Positions 51,316 to 60,442 of a stretch of 64,000 nt of DNA are shown here, in pieces; the stretch's first letter is position 1, and the number at the start of each line of letters is the position of its first letter. Below the pieces are notes generated by a model that saw only the letters and a list, made by a program, of their open reading frames with translations, was not told the DNA's origin and ran no database searches. The DNA is from Halomonas urmiana (GTDB lineage: Bacteria; Pseudomonadota; Gammaproteobacteria; Pseudomonadales; Halomonadaceae): assembly GCF_005780185.1 (NCBI RefSeq), contig NZ_VBUI01000009.1, forward strand, positions 62,001 through 126,000, read 5' to 3'. The translations under genes were made by a program, and so were the position numbers.

Positions 51316-52538
51316 GGTGCTTGCTCCAACAGCAGGGCGATATTGTTGCCGCCGAAGGCGAAGGCGTTGGACAGCGTGTGGCGCACCGTCCGGTTCGGTG
51401 GGCGATGCGGCGCATCCTGGCCACAGTAGGCGAGAAGTGGAAGCTCAGGATCCGGGACGTCGAGGTGTGGGGGGAGTCGGCCATCGCGCAGCGCCAACCA
51501 GCAGAAGGCCGCTTCCAGCGCGCCGCAGGCACCCAGGGTGTGGCCGGTCAGGCTCTTGGTCGAGCTACAGGCCACACCGGCGGGAAACAGCGCCGCTACG
51601 GCCAACGACTCCATGCTGTCATTCTGGCGGGTGGCGGTGCCGTGGAGGTTTAGGTAGTTGACCTGCTCGGGGCTCACCCCGGCCATGTCCAAGGCCTGAC
51701 GCATGGCCTGGAAGGCGCCTTCGCCGTCGGGGCGTGGCGCCGAGATATGATGGGCATCGCTGGACTCGCCGTAGCCGGTGAACTGGATGCCGTCAGCCTC
51801 GCCAGTGACCAGAAACAGCGCCGCGCCCTCGCCGAGATTGATGCCGTCGCGGTTGGCGGCGAAGGGGCGGCAGCGCTCAGCGCTGATGGCGTCGAGTGAA
51901 GCGAAGCCGTTGACGGTCAGCTGGCATAGGGTGTCGGCACCGCCGGCGACGACGGCGTCGCACAGGCCTGCCTGGATCAGGCGCCGGGCGCTGGCCAGTG
52001 CCTTGGCGCTCGAGGTGCAGGCGGTGGACAGCGTGTAGGCGGGGCCGGTGATCCCAAGTCGCCAGGCCACGAAGTCCGACGGCGCGCCGATTTCGTGGCG
52101 GCAGTAGTGAAAGTCTGGCGGCCAGTCGCCGGAGGCCAGACGCTGAGGCAGCGCCGCTTCGGTCTCGCCGATCCCGGAGGTACTGGTGCCCATGACCACG
52201 CCGATGCGGGCCTTCGGGTGCTCGGCCAGGTAGTTACTGAGGGTCGGCTCGAGCCGTGTCAACGCCGCGGCGAGCAAGCGATTGTTGCGTGAGCGATGAC
52301 GCGCGGGCCAGGCGCTGTCATCGGGCAGCGGTGTCGTCACCGCGCCGAGCCACAGGGGCAGACCCGGGGTGAGGGCATCGCTCTGCGTCAGGCCGCGCTC
52401 GCCGCTGAACAAGCGGGCGGCGATGGCGGATAGGTCATCCCCCAAGGGGCAGACCAGGGCCGGCGCATGGAGTCGGCAGTGCGTCTGCACTGTTGTTACG
52501 TCGGTCACGTCTGTCTTGTTGGTCACGTCAGGGGGCAT
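51312..52538 (-). CDS. beta-ketoacyl-ACP synthase, second copy
   Basis: A 408-aa ketosynthase with catalytic C174 in STACTSSAKAL and His in NLHGTATRQND and LTGHTLGACGA. It represents the other ketosynthase type of the cluster; both retain the Cys-His-His triad. The first 20 residues (repeated DVT) are low-complexity and overlap the end of the DUF3261 gene, so the true start could be later, though no good internal start is evident. Confidence 0.87.
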   Translation of the reverse strand: MPPDVTNKTDVTDVTTVQTHCRLHAPALVCPLGDDLSAIAARLFSGERGLTQSDALTPGLPLWLGAVTTPLPDDSAWPARHRSRNNRLLAAALTRLEPTLSNYLAEHPKARIGVVMGTSTSGIGETEAALPQRLASGDWPPDFHYCRHEIGAPSDFVAWRLGITGPAYTLSTACTSSAKALASARRLIQAGLCDAVVAGGADTLCQLTVNGFASLDAISAERCRPFAANRDGINLGEGAALFLVTGEADGIQFTGYGESSDAHHISAPRPDGEGAFQAMRQALDMAGVSPEQVNYLNLHGTATRQNDSMESLAVAALFPAGVACSSTKSLTGHTLGACGALEAAFCWLALRDGRLPPHLDVPDPELPLLAYCGQDAPHRPPNRTVRHTLSNAFAFGGNNIALLLEQAP

Positions 52539-53281
52539 GGCGGATCGGTCGCTGCTTTGTTGTCGATGCTGTTGTCGAAATCAGTGACGACATCTTTATT
52601 GGTGTCGATGTCGTCGTAGTAGCTATCGTCGGCGCTGTCGTTGCCGCTCTTGTTGTCCACGTCCGTGGCAGCGGCCGACGCGCCGTTCAGCGCGGCGACG
52701 GTGAGTCGAAAGGCGGCCTCGACATCATGAATCACGCGACAGGTCGGCGTCATCATAAGGTGGGCCACTAGTTCGTCGCCGCGGTAGATGCGGCGCTCCT
52801 CTCCGGCCTGATCGAGAGACCAGGCGCTGCCCGCGAAGGCCTCTTCCAGCCGGGCTGCGGGCCATAGGCTCCAGCTTAGGCGGGTGTCGAGCCACTCGGC
52901 CGAGAACGGTGGCGCGAAGGCTGGGTCGGGCAGGAAGCGGGCGCCCTTAGCGTCACGCACCAGGGTCAACAGCCGCTGGCCTTGAGGGCTTAACAGTGCG
53001 AGTTGCAGACGTCGGCTGTCGTGGCGCAGCACGCCAATCAAGACCCGCGTCTCACCGTCGCGGACGAAGGTCAGGCGCTGAGTCTCGGGGCCCGCTGGTG
53101 GCAGCGATGCAAGTGTCGGCACCGGAGAGCCGGTTGGTGCCATGCTGCAGGCGTCAAGCACCAGGGTGAGTCCAGCCACAAGCGTCAGGCCCAGGCGCCG
53201 CGGAAGCGCCACCCGACGCATCAAGTGAGCCAGGCGTTGCATGGTGGCGGGGCGATCGCAGACAGAAGAGCGTGTGGTCAT
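52523..53281 (-). CDS. DUF3261 lipoprotein
   Basis: A 252-aa protein with a lipobox-like LVLDAC preceding a Cys near residue 45, then a DUF3261 domain (about residues 60-200), a family tied to aryl polyene loci. The last about 50 residues are rich in Asp and Asn (TDVDNKSGNDSADD and following) and do not resemble the family. It overlaps the flavoprotein gene (ATGA) and the next ketosynthase gene by 16 bases. It probably helps move the pigment to the outer membrane. Confidence 0.8.
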   Translation of the reverse strand: MTTRSSVCDRPATMQRLAHLMRRVALPRRLGLTLVAGLTLVLDACSMAPTGSPVPTLASLPPAGPETQRLTFVRDGETRVLIGVLRHDSRRLQLALLSPQGQRLLTLVRDAKGARFLPDPAFAPPFSAEWLDTRLSWSLWPAARLEEAFAGSAWSLDQAGEERRIYRGDELVAHLMMTPTCRVIHDVEAAFRLTVAALNGASAAATDVDNKSGNDSADDSYYDDIDTNKDVVTDFDNSIDNKAATDPPCPLT

Positions 53282-54531
53282 GGGTCGGTGACCTCGGTGT
53301 CGAGGGCGCAGTGCTCGGCGAGGCGATTCAGACGGCGCAGGCTGGCGGCGACGAAGGGGTTGGCCCCATCCCAGGCGTAGCCGGCCAGCACCGAAGCGAT
53401 CATTTGCCGCACTCGGGTGGGCTTGGCTGGATGAAAGATGATGCGCGTGAGGCGGCCATCGTACCAGGCGTCGACGAACTCCCGGAACGTGGCGACGCCT
53501 CGCCGCAGGGGAATCTCGAAGTCGCGGTCCCAGTCGACGCTCTCGCCCTCGAGTGTTCGGGCCACCAGGGGGGCGGCCCTCACGGCGGAGTCGAGCGCGA
53601 TAGTGACGCCGGAGGAGAACACCGGATCGAGGAACTCGCCGGCGTTGCCGAGCACCGCAAAACCGGGGCCGTGCAGGCGGGTGATATCGGCGGAGTAGCC
53701 TTGCAGGCGCTGGACGTCACGCACGGCCTCGGCTTGCTTGAGCAGTCGCGCGTAGCGGGGCTCCTCGTTGATCAGTGTCCACAAGCGTTCGCTGTCGTCG
53801 GCGCCTGCGGCCTCGAGCACCTCGGCGCTGGCCACGACCCCCACCGAGGCGCGACCGTTGAGGAATGGGATCAGCCAATACCAGACGTCGGCATGGCGTG
53901 GGTGGACGCCGATCAGGATCTTCTCGCGGTCGTGATCCGGAGACTCGATGTGGTCTTCGATGTGAGTGAAGAGCGCGCAGCGTGTAGGCAGGCTCGAGGG
54001 CTTGTCGAGCTTTTCGAGGCGCGCCAGCACGCGACCATAGCCGCTGGCATCAAGAACGAAGCGCGCCTTGAGCGAGCGGCTTTCGCCGGCCTCGTTGATG
54101 TAGTCGAGAAGCGGCTGCTGCGGGTCGGCCTGGAACTCGGTGACCGTAACACCGAAGTCGATCTCGGCGCCGGCGGCTCGAGCGCCCTCGATCAGGCGCT
54201 GGTCGAAGTCGGCTCGTTCGACCTGCCAGGTGGTGCCGGGGCCGGGGCTGAACTTGTCGCGAAAGTCGATGGCGGTGTATTCATCGCCGCGACAGAATGC
54301 GGCGCCGTTCTTGGGCTGAAAGCTCCCGGCTTCGGCCGCTGCCATGAGTCCGCAGGTCTCAAGGTGCTCCATGCATTGTGGCAGCAGGCTCTCGCCGATG
54401 GAGAATCGTGGGAAGTGACCGCGCTCCAGCACCCTGACCGAGTAGCCCGCGCGGGCAAGCCAGGACGCCGCCGCCGCGCCCGAAGGGCCTGCGCCGATGA
54501 TTGCCACGTCGCTATTGTCACGCTGATCCAT
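53278..54531 (-). CDS. FAD-dependent oxidoreductase of the aryl polyene cluster
   Basis: A 417-aa protein of the tryptophan-halogenase/geranylgeranyl-reductase class: FAD-binding VAIIGAGPSGAAAASWLAR at the N-terminus, and GNAGEFLDPVFSSGV (second FAD contact). The halogenase WxWxIP motif is not evident, but VWYWLIPFLNG occurs near residue 215, close to it. An oxidation or halogenation of the aryl head group is possible. It overlaps both flanking genes. Confidence 0.85.
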   Translation of the reverse strand: MDQRDNSDVAIIGAGPSGAAAASWLARAGYSVRVLERGHFPRFSIGESLLPQCMEHLETCGLMAAAEAGSFQPKNGAAFCRGDEYTAIDFRDKFSPGPGTTWQVERADFDQRLIEGARAAGAEIDFGVTVTEFQADPQQPLLDYINEAGESRSLKARFVLDASGYGRVLARLEKLDKPSSLPTRCALFTHIEDHIESPDHDREKILIGVHPRHADVWYWLIPFLNGRASVGVVASAEVLEAAGADDSERLWTLINEEPRYARLLKQAEAVRDVQRLQGYSADITRLHGPGFAVLGNAGEFLDPVFSSGVTIALDSAVRAAPLVARTLEGESVDWDRDFEIPLRRGVATFREFVDAWYDGRLTRIIFHPAKPTRVRQMIASVLAGYAWDGANPFVAASLRRLNRLAEHCALDTEVTDP

Positions 54532-56971
54532 GGGATGAATTCACCTGTGCGTTGGTAGGGCTGCGCTCTGTCCGGTTCGGGACGTCGCCTGGACCCTGAA
54601 AGGAAGCGCATCTATAGGTCGGGGGCGGGCCGGGTTGCGGGCTTTGGTGCACGACTCCCCGGGCCAGTGGCACCAGGCACCAGGTGGCGATCAATCCGAT
54701 CAGACAGGTGGTGCCGAGAAAGTGCAGCGCCGGCGTGGCACTGAAGGCAAGTAGCCCGAAGGCGAGCAGGCTGGACGCGCAGGACAGACTGATGGCGAGC
54801 CAGGCGCCGGGGTCGGCCGGGTGCTCGGTGCTGAAGATGCCGGCGTCGAGGCCGATGCCCAGTACCAGCAGCAGACCGAGCAGATGAAACAGCGTCAGGC
54901 CGGTGTGGCTGGCGGCGAAGACCCCCAGGGTAATGACCACCGCGCCCACCGGCGGTAACAGTACGCGCCATGCCCGGCGACCATAGCGCCAGCCGAAGGT
55001 GAACACCAATAGGGCGAGCGCGACGCCGAGCCATTGCAGGATCTCGCCGCTCAAGTCGGCGAGTTGGTTCGAGAGGGCCTGGACGCGGTCGCGGTAGATC
55101 ACCCCATCGGCTGAGGCCATTTTAGTCAGCGCCGCCAGTCCCTCGGCATCGACGTCGCCGATCATCACCAGCGCACTCGGCAGACGGCCTGCCTGACCTG
55201 AGACCTCAAGCCACAGTGCGCGATCAGATTCGCCCGCGTGGGAGGCTAGCCAGATGTCGGGTGTCAGCACAGGCACGTCGTCGAGTGTTGCATCGAGCCG
55301 GTCGTCGAGCTCGGCGGGAAGGCCTGCCTGTTCGAGCAGTCCCGGCAACGCGTCCGAGTAGCGCTGGCGTACCTGGGTCAAGTTGGCCTGCTGGGTCGCC
55401 GCGGAAGGCACCGCTTGGGCCAGGTGCTGAAAGGAGGCAAGATGGCCGTCGCGCTTAAGCTCGGCGAGAGACGGCGTCAGCGCCTCGAGACGTTGGAGTA
55501 GGGCCTCGCTTGAGCCGGCGCTGACCAGCAGGTAACGGAAGCTCGCCGGGCGCTCGAGCAGGGTCTGTACGCGCTGCTGCTGGTCGATCAGCGAGGCCGG
55601 CGACGGGTTGAGCTGGCGCAGGTCGTGGCTGGTGCTGCCCTGGCCGATGGCCAGGGTGATCGAGGCTGCGAGCACAAGGCCGGCGCCGGCGTAGAGGCCG
55701 GGATGATGGCGCGTCAGGCGCAGGTGATTCAGGCGATGCGCAATGGCGTGGGTCGCCGGGTGCGGGTGCAGCGGTAACAGCGGCAGCCACAGGCGTACGC
55801 TCAGCCAGGCGCCGGTCAGGCCAAGGGCGGTGAAGATGGCCATCTGACGCAGCCCCGGCATCGGTGTGGCGAGCTGCACGAGGTAGGCGCACAGGCTCGA
55901 GATTAGTCCGAGGGTGAGCCCCGGCCACAGTCGGGCCAGGGGGCGATAGGGGTGTAGCTGTCGGGCGCACTGCAGGTGCAGGGCATAGTCCACCGAGATA
56001 CCGATCAGGCTGGCGCCGAAGGCCAGGGTGATCAAGTTCAGAGAACCGAACAGGGTCCAGGTCAGGGCCGTGGCGAAGACCAGGCCGGTGGCCACCGGCA
56101 GTAACAGCGTGGCCAGCACGATGGGGCGGCGAAAGACCACGGCCAGCAGCACCACGATACCGATCAGCGAACCGAGGCCGATGGTGGTGATTTCCCTCCG
56201 GGCCTGACTCGCACCCGCCGCCGCATGGAAGACCAGACCGGCGCGCAGCAGCCGTACGTCGGGATGAGTGTCGCTGAACTGGGCGACGGTGTCGGACAAC
56301 GCGCGCTGCACCATCATGTCATAGGGGCTGTCGGCCAGGGTCGCGCTGATCAGCTTCCAGCGTCCCTCGGGCGTCGCGATGCTGGGGCCATCTTCCTGCC
56401 AGCTCACCGGCCCTGAGAAACGCTCGCCGAGCCAGGCATCGAGCAGGCCGAAGGGGTCGCCTGAGAGGTCCGAGTCGACACCAGGGGTAAACAGTCGCGA
56501 CAGGCCGTGCTGCCGCCAAGTCTCAGTGTCGCTGTGCTTCATGTCCTCGGCGAGCAGACGATAGCGGTAGGGCGCCAGCAAACGGTCGGGGCGCGGCGGT
56601 GACTGGCTATCGAAAGCGGCGATGATACCGCTGGCCGCCAGTCGGCGGCGTAGCTCATTGGCGGCCTCGCCGGACGCCGCGCCATCGCCTCCCGCGACCA
56701 GCAGCACGAAGCGTTGCTCGAAGGTCTCGCCGAGGTTGGCATCGGCCCGGACCAGTTGCTCCGCGCCTTGCGACTCCGGCAGCAGTGCGGTGATGCGCGT
56801 GTCCAGAGGTGCGCCGCGCAGCACATGCACGGCCAGTATCAGCGCACAGACGGCGACCACTACTGCCCAGGCCCAGGCGGCTTGCCTAGGCCTATCGAAG
56901 GCATGCGCAGGAGCGTCTTGCGGCGAGCGGTATCTCACGGAGTATCGGCTCCGCCGGGCGATTCGCTGCAC
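54518..56971 (-). CDS. MMPL/RND-type exporter
   Basis: An 817-aa membrane protein with two repeats of one membrane segment, a large periplasmic loop and a five-helix bundle. The first bundle contains ASLIGISVDYALHLQ and the second LGIGLDAGIFS, the RND-type Asp positions. Such proteins in aryl polyene clusters are thought to move the lipid-linked pigment out of the inner membrane. It overlaps the LolA-like gene by 37 bases. Confidence 0.87.
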   Translation of the reverse strand: MQRIARRSRYSVRYRSPQDAPAHAFDRPRQAAWAWAVVVAVCALILAVHVLRGAPLDTRITALLPESQGAEQLVRADANLGETFEQRFVLLVAGGDGAASGEAANELRRRLAASGIIAAFDSQSPPRPDRLLAPYRYRLLAEDMKHSDTETWRQHGLSRLFTPGVDSDLSGDPFGLLDAWLGERFSGPVSWQEDGPSIATPEGRWKLISATLADSPYDMMVQRALSDTVAQFSDTHPDVRLLRAGLVFHAAAGASQARREITTIGLGSLIGIVVLLAVVFRRPIVLATLLLPVATGLVFATALTWTLFGSLNLITLAFGASLIGISVDYALHLQCARQLHPYRPLARLWPGLTLGLISSLCAYLVQLATPMPGLRQMAIFTALGLTGAWLSVRLWLPLLPLHPHPATHAIAHRLNHLRLTRHHPGLYAGAGLVLAASITLAIGQGSTSHDLRQLNPSPASLIDQQQRVQTLLERPASFRYLLVSAGSSEALLQRLEALTPSLAELKRDGHLASFQHLAQAVPSAATQQANLTQVRQRYSDALPGLLEQAGLPAELDDRLDATLDDVPVLTPDIWLASHAGESDRALWLEVSGQAGRLPSALVMIGDVDAEGLAALTKMASADGVIYRDRVQALSNQLADLSGEILQWLGVALALLVFTFGWRYGRRAWRVLLPPVGAVVITLGVFAASHTGLTLFHLLGLLLVLGIGLDAGIFSTEHPADPGAWLAISLSCASSLLAFGLLAFSATPALHFLGTTCLIGLIATWCLVPLARGVVHQSPQPGPPPTYRCASFQGPGDVPNRTERSPTNAQVNSSHGSA

Positions 56972-57537
56972 TCCACCGGGGTGAGGTACAGCGCCAGTTG
57001 ATCGCCATCGCTGAAGGCTACCTCGAGGGCTTCGACCTCATCGCCACCACTCAGCTCGACGTCGTCCAGGCGTTCGGCAATGGCAGTGTCCCGGGGTGCA
57101 AGCTCGGCCTGCCAGGCCGCCATCGAGCCGCTTAGTTCGACATCGAAGTGCTGCTCGAGACTGTCCCAGTCGCCTTCCAGCATGCCGGTCAGTACCGGGA
57201 GCAGCGCCTTGAGTCCCGGCGGCAGCTCGGGGTTGTCGGCGGACAGCACCACGCGGTCTTCCACTGGAGTTAGGGTCTGCCACACCAGCCCCGAGGGCTG
57301 GCGACGGAAGTAGCCTTTACTTGGCAATTCGGTGCCAAGATCTTCCATCCAGCGGCGTTGATCGAAGGTGACACAGGCCGGCACATCGTGACTCAACTGC
57401 GCGCCGAGTGCGTCCAGATCGAGTGTGCCGGTGGCTGGAGTGGTTTGGGAGTCGACAGCGGCGGCCAGGGTTGTGCCTGCGCACGACATCAGGGCCCATA
57501 GCAGGGCCGATGCGACGAGAACGGACGGTCGGGTCAT
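56935..57537 (-). CDS. LolA-like outer-membrane lipoprotein carrier
   Basis: A 200-aa protein with an N-terminal signal peptide (cleavage near TTLAAAV) and a LolA-like body: FDQRRWMEDLGTELPSKGYF and GLVWQTLTPVEDRVVL. In the pathway it could carry an acylated product across the periplasm, working with the MMPL exporter and the DUF3261 lipoprotein. Its start overlaps the thioesterase stop (ATGA). Confidence 0.83.
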   Translation of the reverse strand: MTRPSVLVASALLWALMSCAGTTLAAAVDSQTTPATGTLDLDALGAQLSHDVPACVTFDQRRWMEDLGTELPSKGYFRRQPSGLVWQTLTPVEDRVVLSADNPELPPGLKALLPVLTGMLEGDWDSLEQHFDVELSGSMAAWQAELAPRDTAIAERLDDVELSGGDEVEALEVAFSDGDQLALYLTPVECSESPGGADTP

Positions 57538-57974
57538 GACTGAGTCTCCTGCCAGGCGAGAAGACGTTCAATAAGGGCGTCGGGGGAGGCCAGGCGCATC
57601 TCGTGATCTTCGATGCCTACCGCTACCTGCACGGTCCAGGCGCGGGTCAGGCGCTTGTCGGTATCGGCGCAGCGGATGGTGTAGTCGATCTTCAGGCGAT
57701 GCTCCCATTCGCTGAGGCGCGCCTCTATGCGTAGGCGCTGGGCAAACAGTGCCGGCGCGGCGTAGCGCAGGCGCAGGTCGATCACCGGCCAGGCAAAACC
57801 CGAGGCCCGCATCTGCGGGTAGTTGTAGTCGATGGCGTCGAGCAGACGACAGCGGGCTATCTCGAGATAGCGCACGTAGTGGCCGTGCCAGGCGACCTCC
57901 ATCATGTCGACGTCGTGAAACGGCACCTCGAGCTCGATTTCGGCCCGAGGCAAGGGGCGGTCATCCGGCGTCAT
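57534..57974 (-). CDS. acyl-CoA thioesterase, 4HBT hotdog
   Basis: A 146-aa single-hotdog thioesterase: FHDVDMMEVAWHGHYVRYLE holds the catalytic Asp of the 4-hydroxybenzoyl-CoA thioesterase type, and CRLLDAIDYNY follows. It may release aryl intermediates from the carrier protein. It overlaps the ammonia-lyase gene by 14 bases. Confidence 0.87.
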   Translation of the reverse strand: MTPDDRPLPRAEIELEVPFHDVDMMEVAWHGHYVRYLEIARCRLLDAIDYNYPQMRASGFAWPVIDLRLRYAAPALFAQRLRIEARLSEWEHRLKIDYTIRCADTDKRLTRAWTVQVAVGIEDHEMRLASPDALIERLLAWQETQS

Positions 57975-59517
57975 ACAGGCTCCAGTGACGGTGGCGAATC
58001 AGGGCGCAGAGGCGGTTCAGGTCGCTGTCGAGGGCGCGATCCTCTCCCAGCGATGCGATATCCTTGCGCAGTCGATCGACAAACACGGACAGGCGCTCGG
58101 GTGTGGCATCGCCGGCGGCGAGACGGCTGCGCAGTTCGACACCCTGGGCCGCGGCGTGCAGGGTGGCGGCGGCGACCTGCTCGACCAGGGTCAGGACTCG
58201 CAGCGCGTCTCGGGCGGCGATGGTGCCCATGCTCACCTTGTCCTGGTTGTGGCACTCGGTGGAGCGCGAGAAGACGCTTGCCGGCATGGTCAGCTTGAGG
58301 GCTTCGGCGGTCCAGGCGGAGGCGCCGATCTGCACCGCTTTGTAGCCATGGTTCAGCGCCAGGCGCTCGGGGCTTGCCCCACTCAGGTTGCTCGGCAGGC
58401 CATGGTTGTAGCGACTGTCGACCAGCAGCGCCAACTGGCGATCGAGCAGATCGGCGAGATTCGCCGCCGCCTGCTTGAGGCTGTCCATGACGAAGGCCAC
58501 GTGGCCGCCATAGAAGTGGCCGCCGTGCATTACCTTGCCGGCTTCGGCGTCGATCAGCGGGTTGTCGTTGGCGCTGTTGAGTTCGTTGGTCAAGAACTGA
58601 CGCCACCAGGGCAGGGCGTCCTCGACCACGCCGATGACATGGGGGGCGCAGCGGGTCGAATAGCGGTCCTGCAGGCGCGGCGAGTTGCGCGGCGTTGTGG
58701 GCGCGTGCAGATCCTCGCGCAGGCGAGCGGCGACTCGCTGCTGGCCCGGGTGGGGCTTGGCCGTAAACAGTTCGGCATCGAAGTGATAGGGGTTGCCGGC
58801 GAGCGCCTGCACCGACAGCGCGGTGATACGGGTGGCAAGTCCTGACAGGTAGTCGCAGCGGGCGAAGGCAAGCACGCCGAGGGCCGTCATGACGGCGGTA
58901 CCGTTCATCAGCGCCAACCCTTCTTTGGGCTTGAGCCGGTAGGGCGCAAGGCCACGCTCGGCCAGCGCTTCGGCGGCGGGACGTCGCACCCCGTCATCGA
59001 ACACGTCGCGCTCGCCGCAGAGCACGGCGGCCAGATACGACAGTGGCGTCAGGTCGCCGCTGGCGCCGACCGAGCCCTCCTCCGGGATGACCGGCATGAC
59101 GTCGTGTTCGAGCAGCCAGGTCAGGCGCTCGAGGAGTTCGATACTGACCCCCGAGACGCCTTGACAAAGCGATACCAGGCGTACCAGCACCACCGCACGG
59201 GCGGCTTCCACCTCGAGTGCCTGGCCCATGCCGCAGCCGTGAAAGGTGAATAGCTGGTGGGGCAGGCTTGGGATGTCTTCGGCGGCGACGGGGCGTGTAC
59301 AGGCATCGCCGTAGCCGGTGGTGACACCGTAGACCACGCCGTCTTCCTCGAGCAGGCGTTCGAGAAAGCGTTGTCCGCGCTCGATGCGAGCGTGGAATTC
59401 GGCGTCGTCGGACAGCGCTACCCGGCGCCGCCCCTCGGCCACCGCCAGGACATCTTCGAGGCTTAGGGCCTGGCCCGAGAGGATCAGCGGGGTGGATGGC
59501 TCAGCGCGATGGGTCAT
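57961..59517 (-). CDS. aromatic amino acid ammonia-lyase (HAL/PAL/TAL family)
   Basis: A 518-aa lyase with the self-forming MIO cofactor site A152-S153-G154 in EEGSVGASGDLTPLS and the catalytic Tyr in VVYGVTTGYG (Y63). In pigment clusters the enzyme deaminates tyrosine or phenylalanine to give the aryl starter (coumarate or cinnamate). The residue pair that selects the ring substrate reads F92-H93 in LFTFHGCGMG, unlike the His-Leu usual for tyrosine lyases, so the substrate should be regarded as open. Confidence 0.9.
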   Translation of the reverse strand: MTHRAEPSTPLILSGQALSLEDVLAVAEGRRRVALSDDAEFHARIERGQRFLERLLEEDGVVYGVTTGYGDACTRPVAAEDIPSLPHQLFTFHGCGMGQALEVEAARAVVLVRLVSLCQGVSGVSIELLERLTWLLEHDVMPVIPEEGSVGASGDLTPLSYLAAVLCGERDVFDDGVRRPAAEALAERGLAPYRLKPKEGLALMNGTAVMTALGVLAFARCDYLSGLATRITALSVQALAGNPYHFDAELFTAKPHPGQQRVAARLREDLHAPTTPRNSPRLQDRYSTRCAPHVIGVVEDALPWWRQFLTNELNSANDNPLIDAEAGKVMHGGHFYGGHVAFVMDSLKQAAANLADLLDRQLALLVDSRYNHGLPSNLSGASPERLALNHGYKAVQIGASAWTAEALKLTMPASVFSRSTECHNQDKVSMGTIAARDALRVLTLVEQVAAATLHAAAQGVELRSRLAAGDATPERLSVFVDRLRKDIASLGEDRALDSDLNRLCALIRHRHWSLYDAG

Positions 59518-60442
59518 GGTCGACGGTCTCTTGGGCGTGCCAGAAAGGAAAGAAGTTGAACCACTGCAACGGATGACAGCGCACTCGTTTAGCCAGGTCG
59601 TCTGCGTGGCGCTGCATGGTCGCGGCCACCCAGGCGCTGCGTTCGCGTCGGGCTAGGCTCGCGGTGTCGCCAATGAGGTCGAACTCGACCAGAAAGCTGC
59701 CTCCCTCGCGCACGCAGGACAGGCGATAGAGCCGGCAGCGCAGCAAGGTCGCGAGCACGAAGGGGCCTTCGGGGAAGGGCGCCGGGTGGCCGAGGAAGTC
59801 GAGCGACCTGGTGCGTCCCTGGCCAGGGGGAGTGCGGTCGGCGGCGATGACCACGAAGCCACCGCCACGAATGCGTGCGTCCAGGCGCTGGGCGCTGGCC
59901 GGTGAAATCTCGCTGACCTCGAGGATCTCGGGCTGGCGACGTCCGGTGGCTCGCTCGAGCAGTTCATTGAACTTGCGCGCGTTGCGGGTGTGCATGATGA
60001 CGGTGAGGTCGAAATCCGGGTGACGCTCGCTCAGGGCGTTGACCACGTCCAGGTTGCCGTGGTGCGCGACCAGGATCAGTCCGCCCTGGCCTTCATTCAC
60101 CGCTGCGGAGAAGCGCTGGACGCCGTCGCCGGCGAGCCGCGAAGGCGGGTACTCGCCGTTCCAGGCGGCCACCTTGTCCATCAGCGAGCGCCCGAAGCTC
60201 AGGAAATGCCGGAAGCTCTGGCGCCTGAGTGCCAGGGCGCTATCGCCAAGGCTCGGTTGAACGCGCAGCCAATAGTCTCTCGAGGCACGTCGAGCGAGGC
60301 GGTGAGTGGTGTAGTACCACAGGATCACCGGCCACAGCAGCAGCTGGAATGGCCAGTCACCGAGGCGCCTCAGCTTGACCATGAACAGCATGCCCGACAA
60401 GGTGCCGCGCTCGCCGATACTGGTCCAGTGGCTGCGGCTCAT
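59501..60442 (-). CDS. LPLAT-family acyltransferase
   Basis: A 313-aa inner-membrane acyltransferase of the lipid A (LpxL/HtrB-like) type: a membrane-facing N-terminus, then the HHGNLDV motif (variant of the HxxxxD/E site) in LILVAHHGNLDVVNAL, and AADRTPPGQGRTRSLDFLG. It probably attaches the polyene to a lipid carrier. GGAGG precedes the start at 60442, which overlaps the glycosyltransferase stop. Confidence 0.88.
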   Translation of the reverse strand: MSRSHWTSIGERGTLSGMLFMVKLRRLGDWPFQLLLWPVILWYYTTHRLARRASRDYWLRVQPSLGDSALALRRQSFRHFLSFGRSLMDKVAAWNGEYPPSRLAGDGVQRFSAAVNEGQGGLILVAHHGNLDVVNALSERHPDFDLTVIMHTRNARKFNELLERATGRRQPEILEVSEISPASAQRLDARIRGGGFVVIAADRTPPGQGRTRSLDFLGHPAPFPEGPFVLATLLRCRLYRLSCVREGGSFLVEFDLIGDTASLARRERSAWVAATMQRHADDLAKRVRCHPLQWFNFFPFWHAQETVDHDPSR

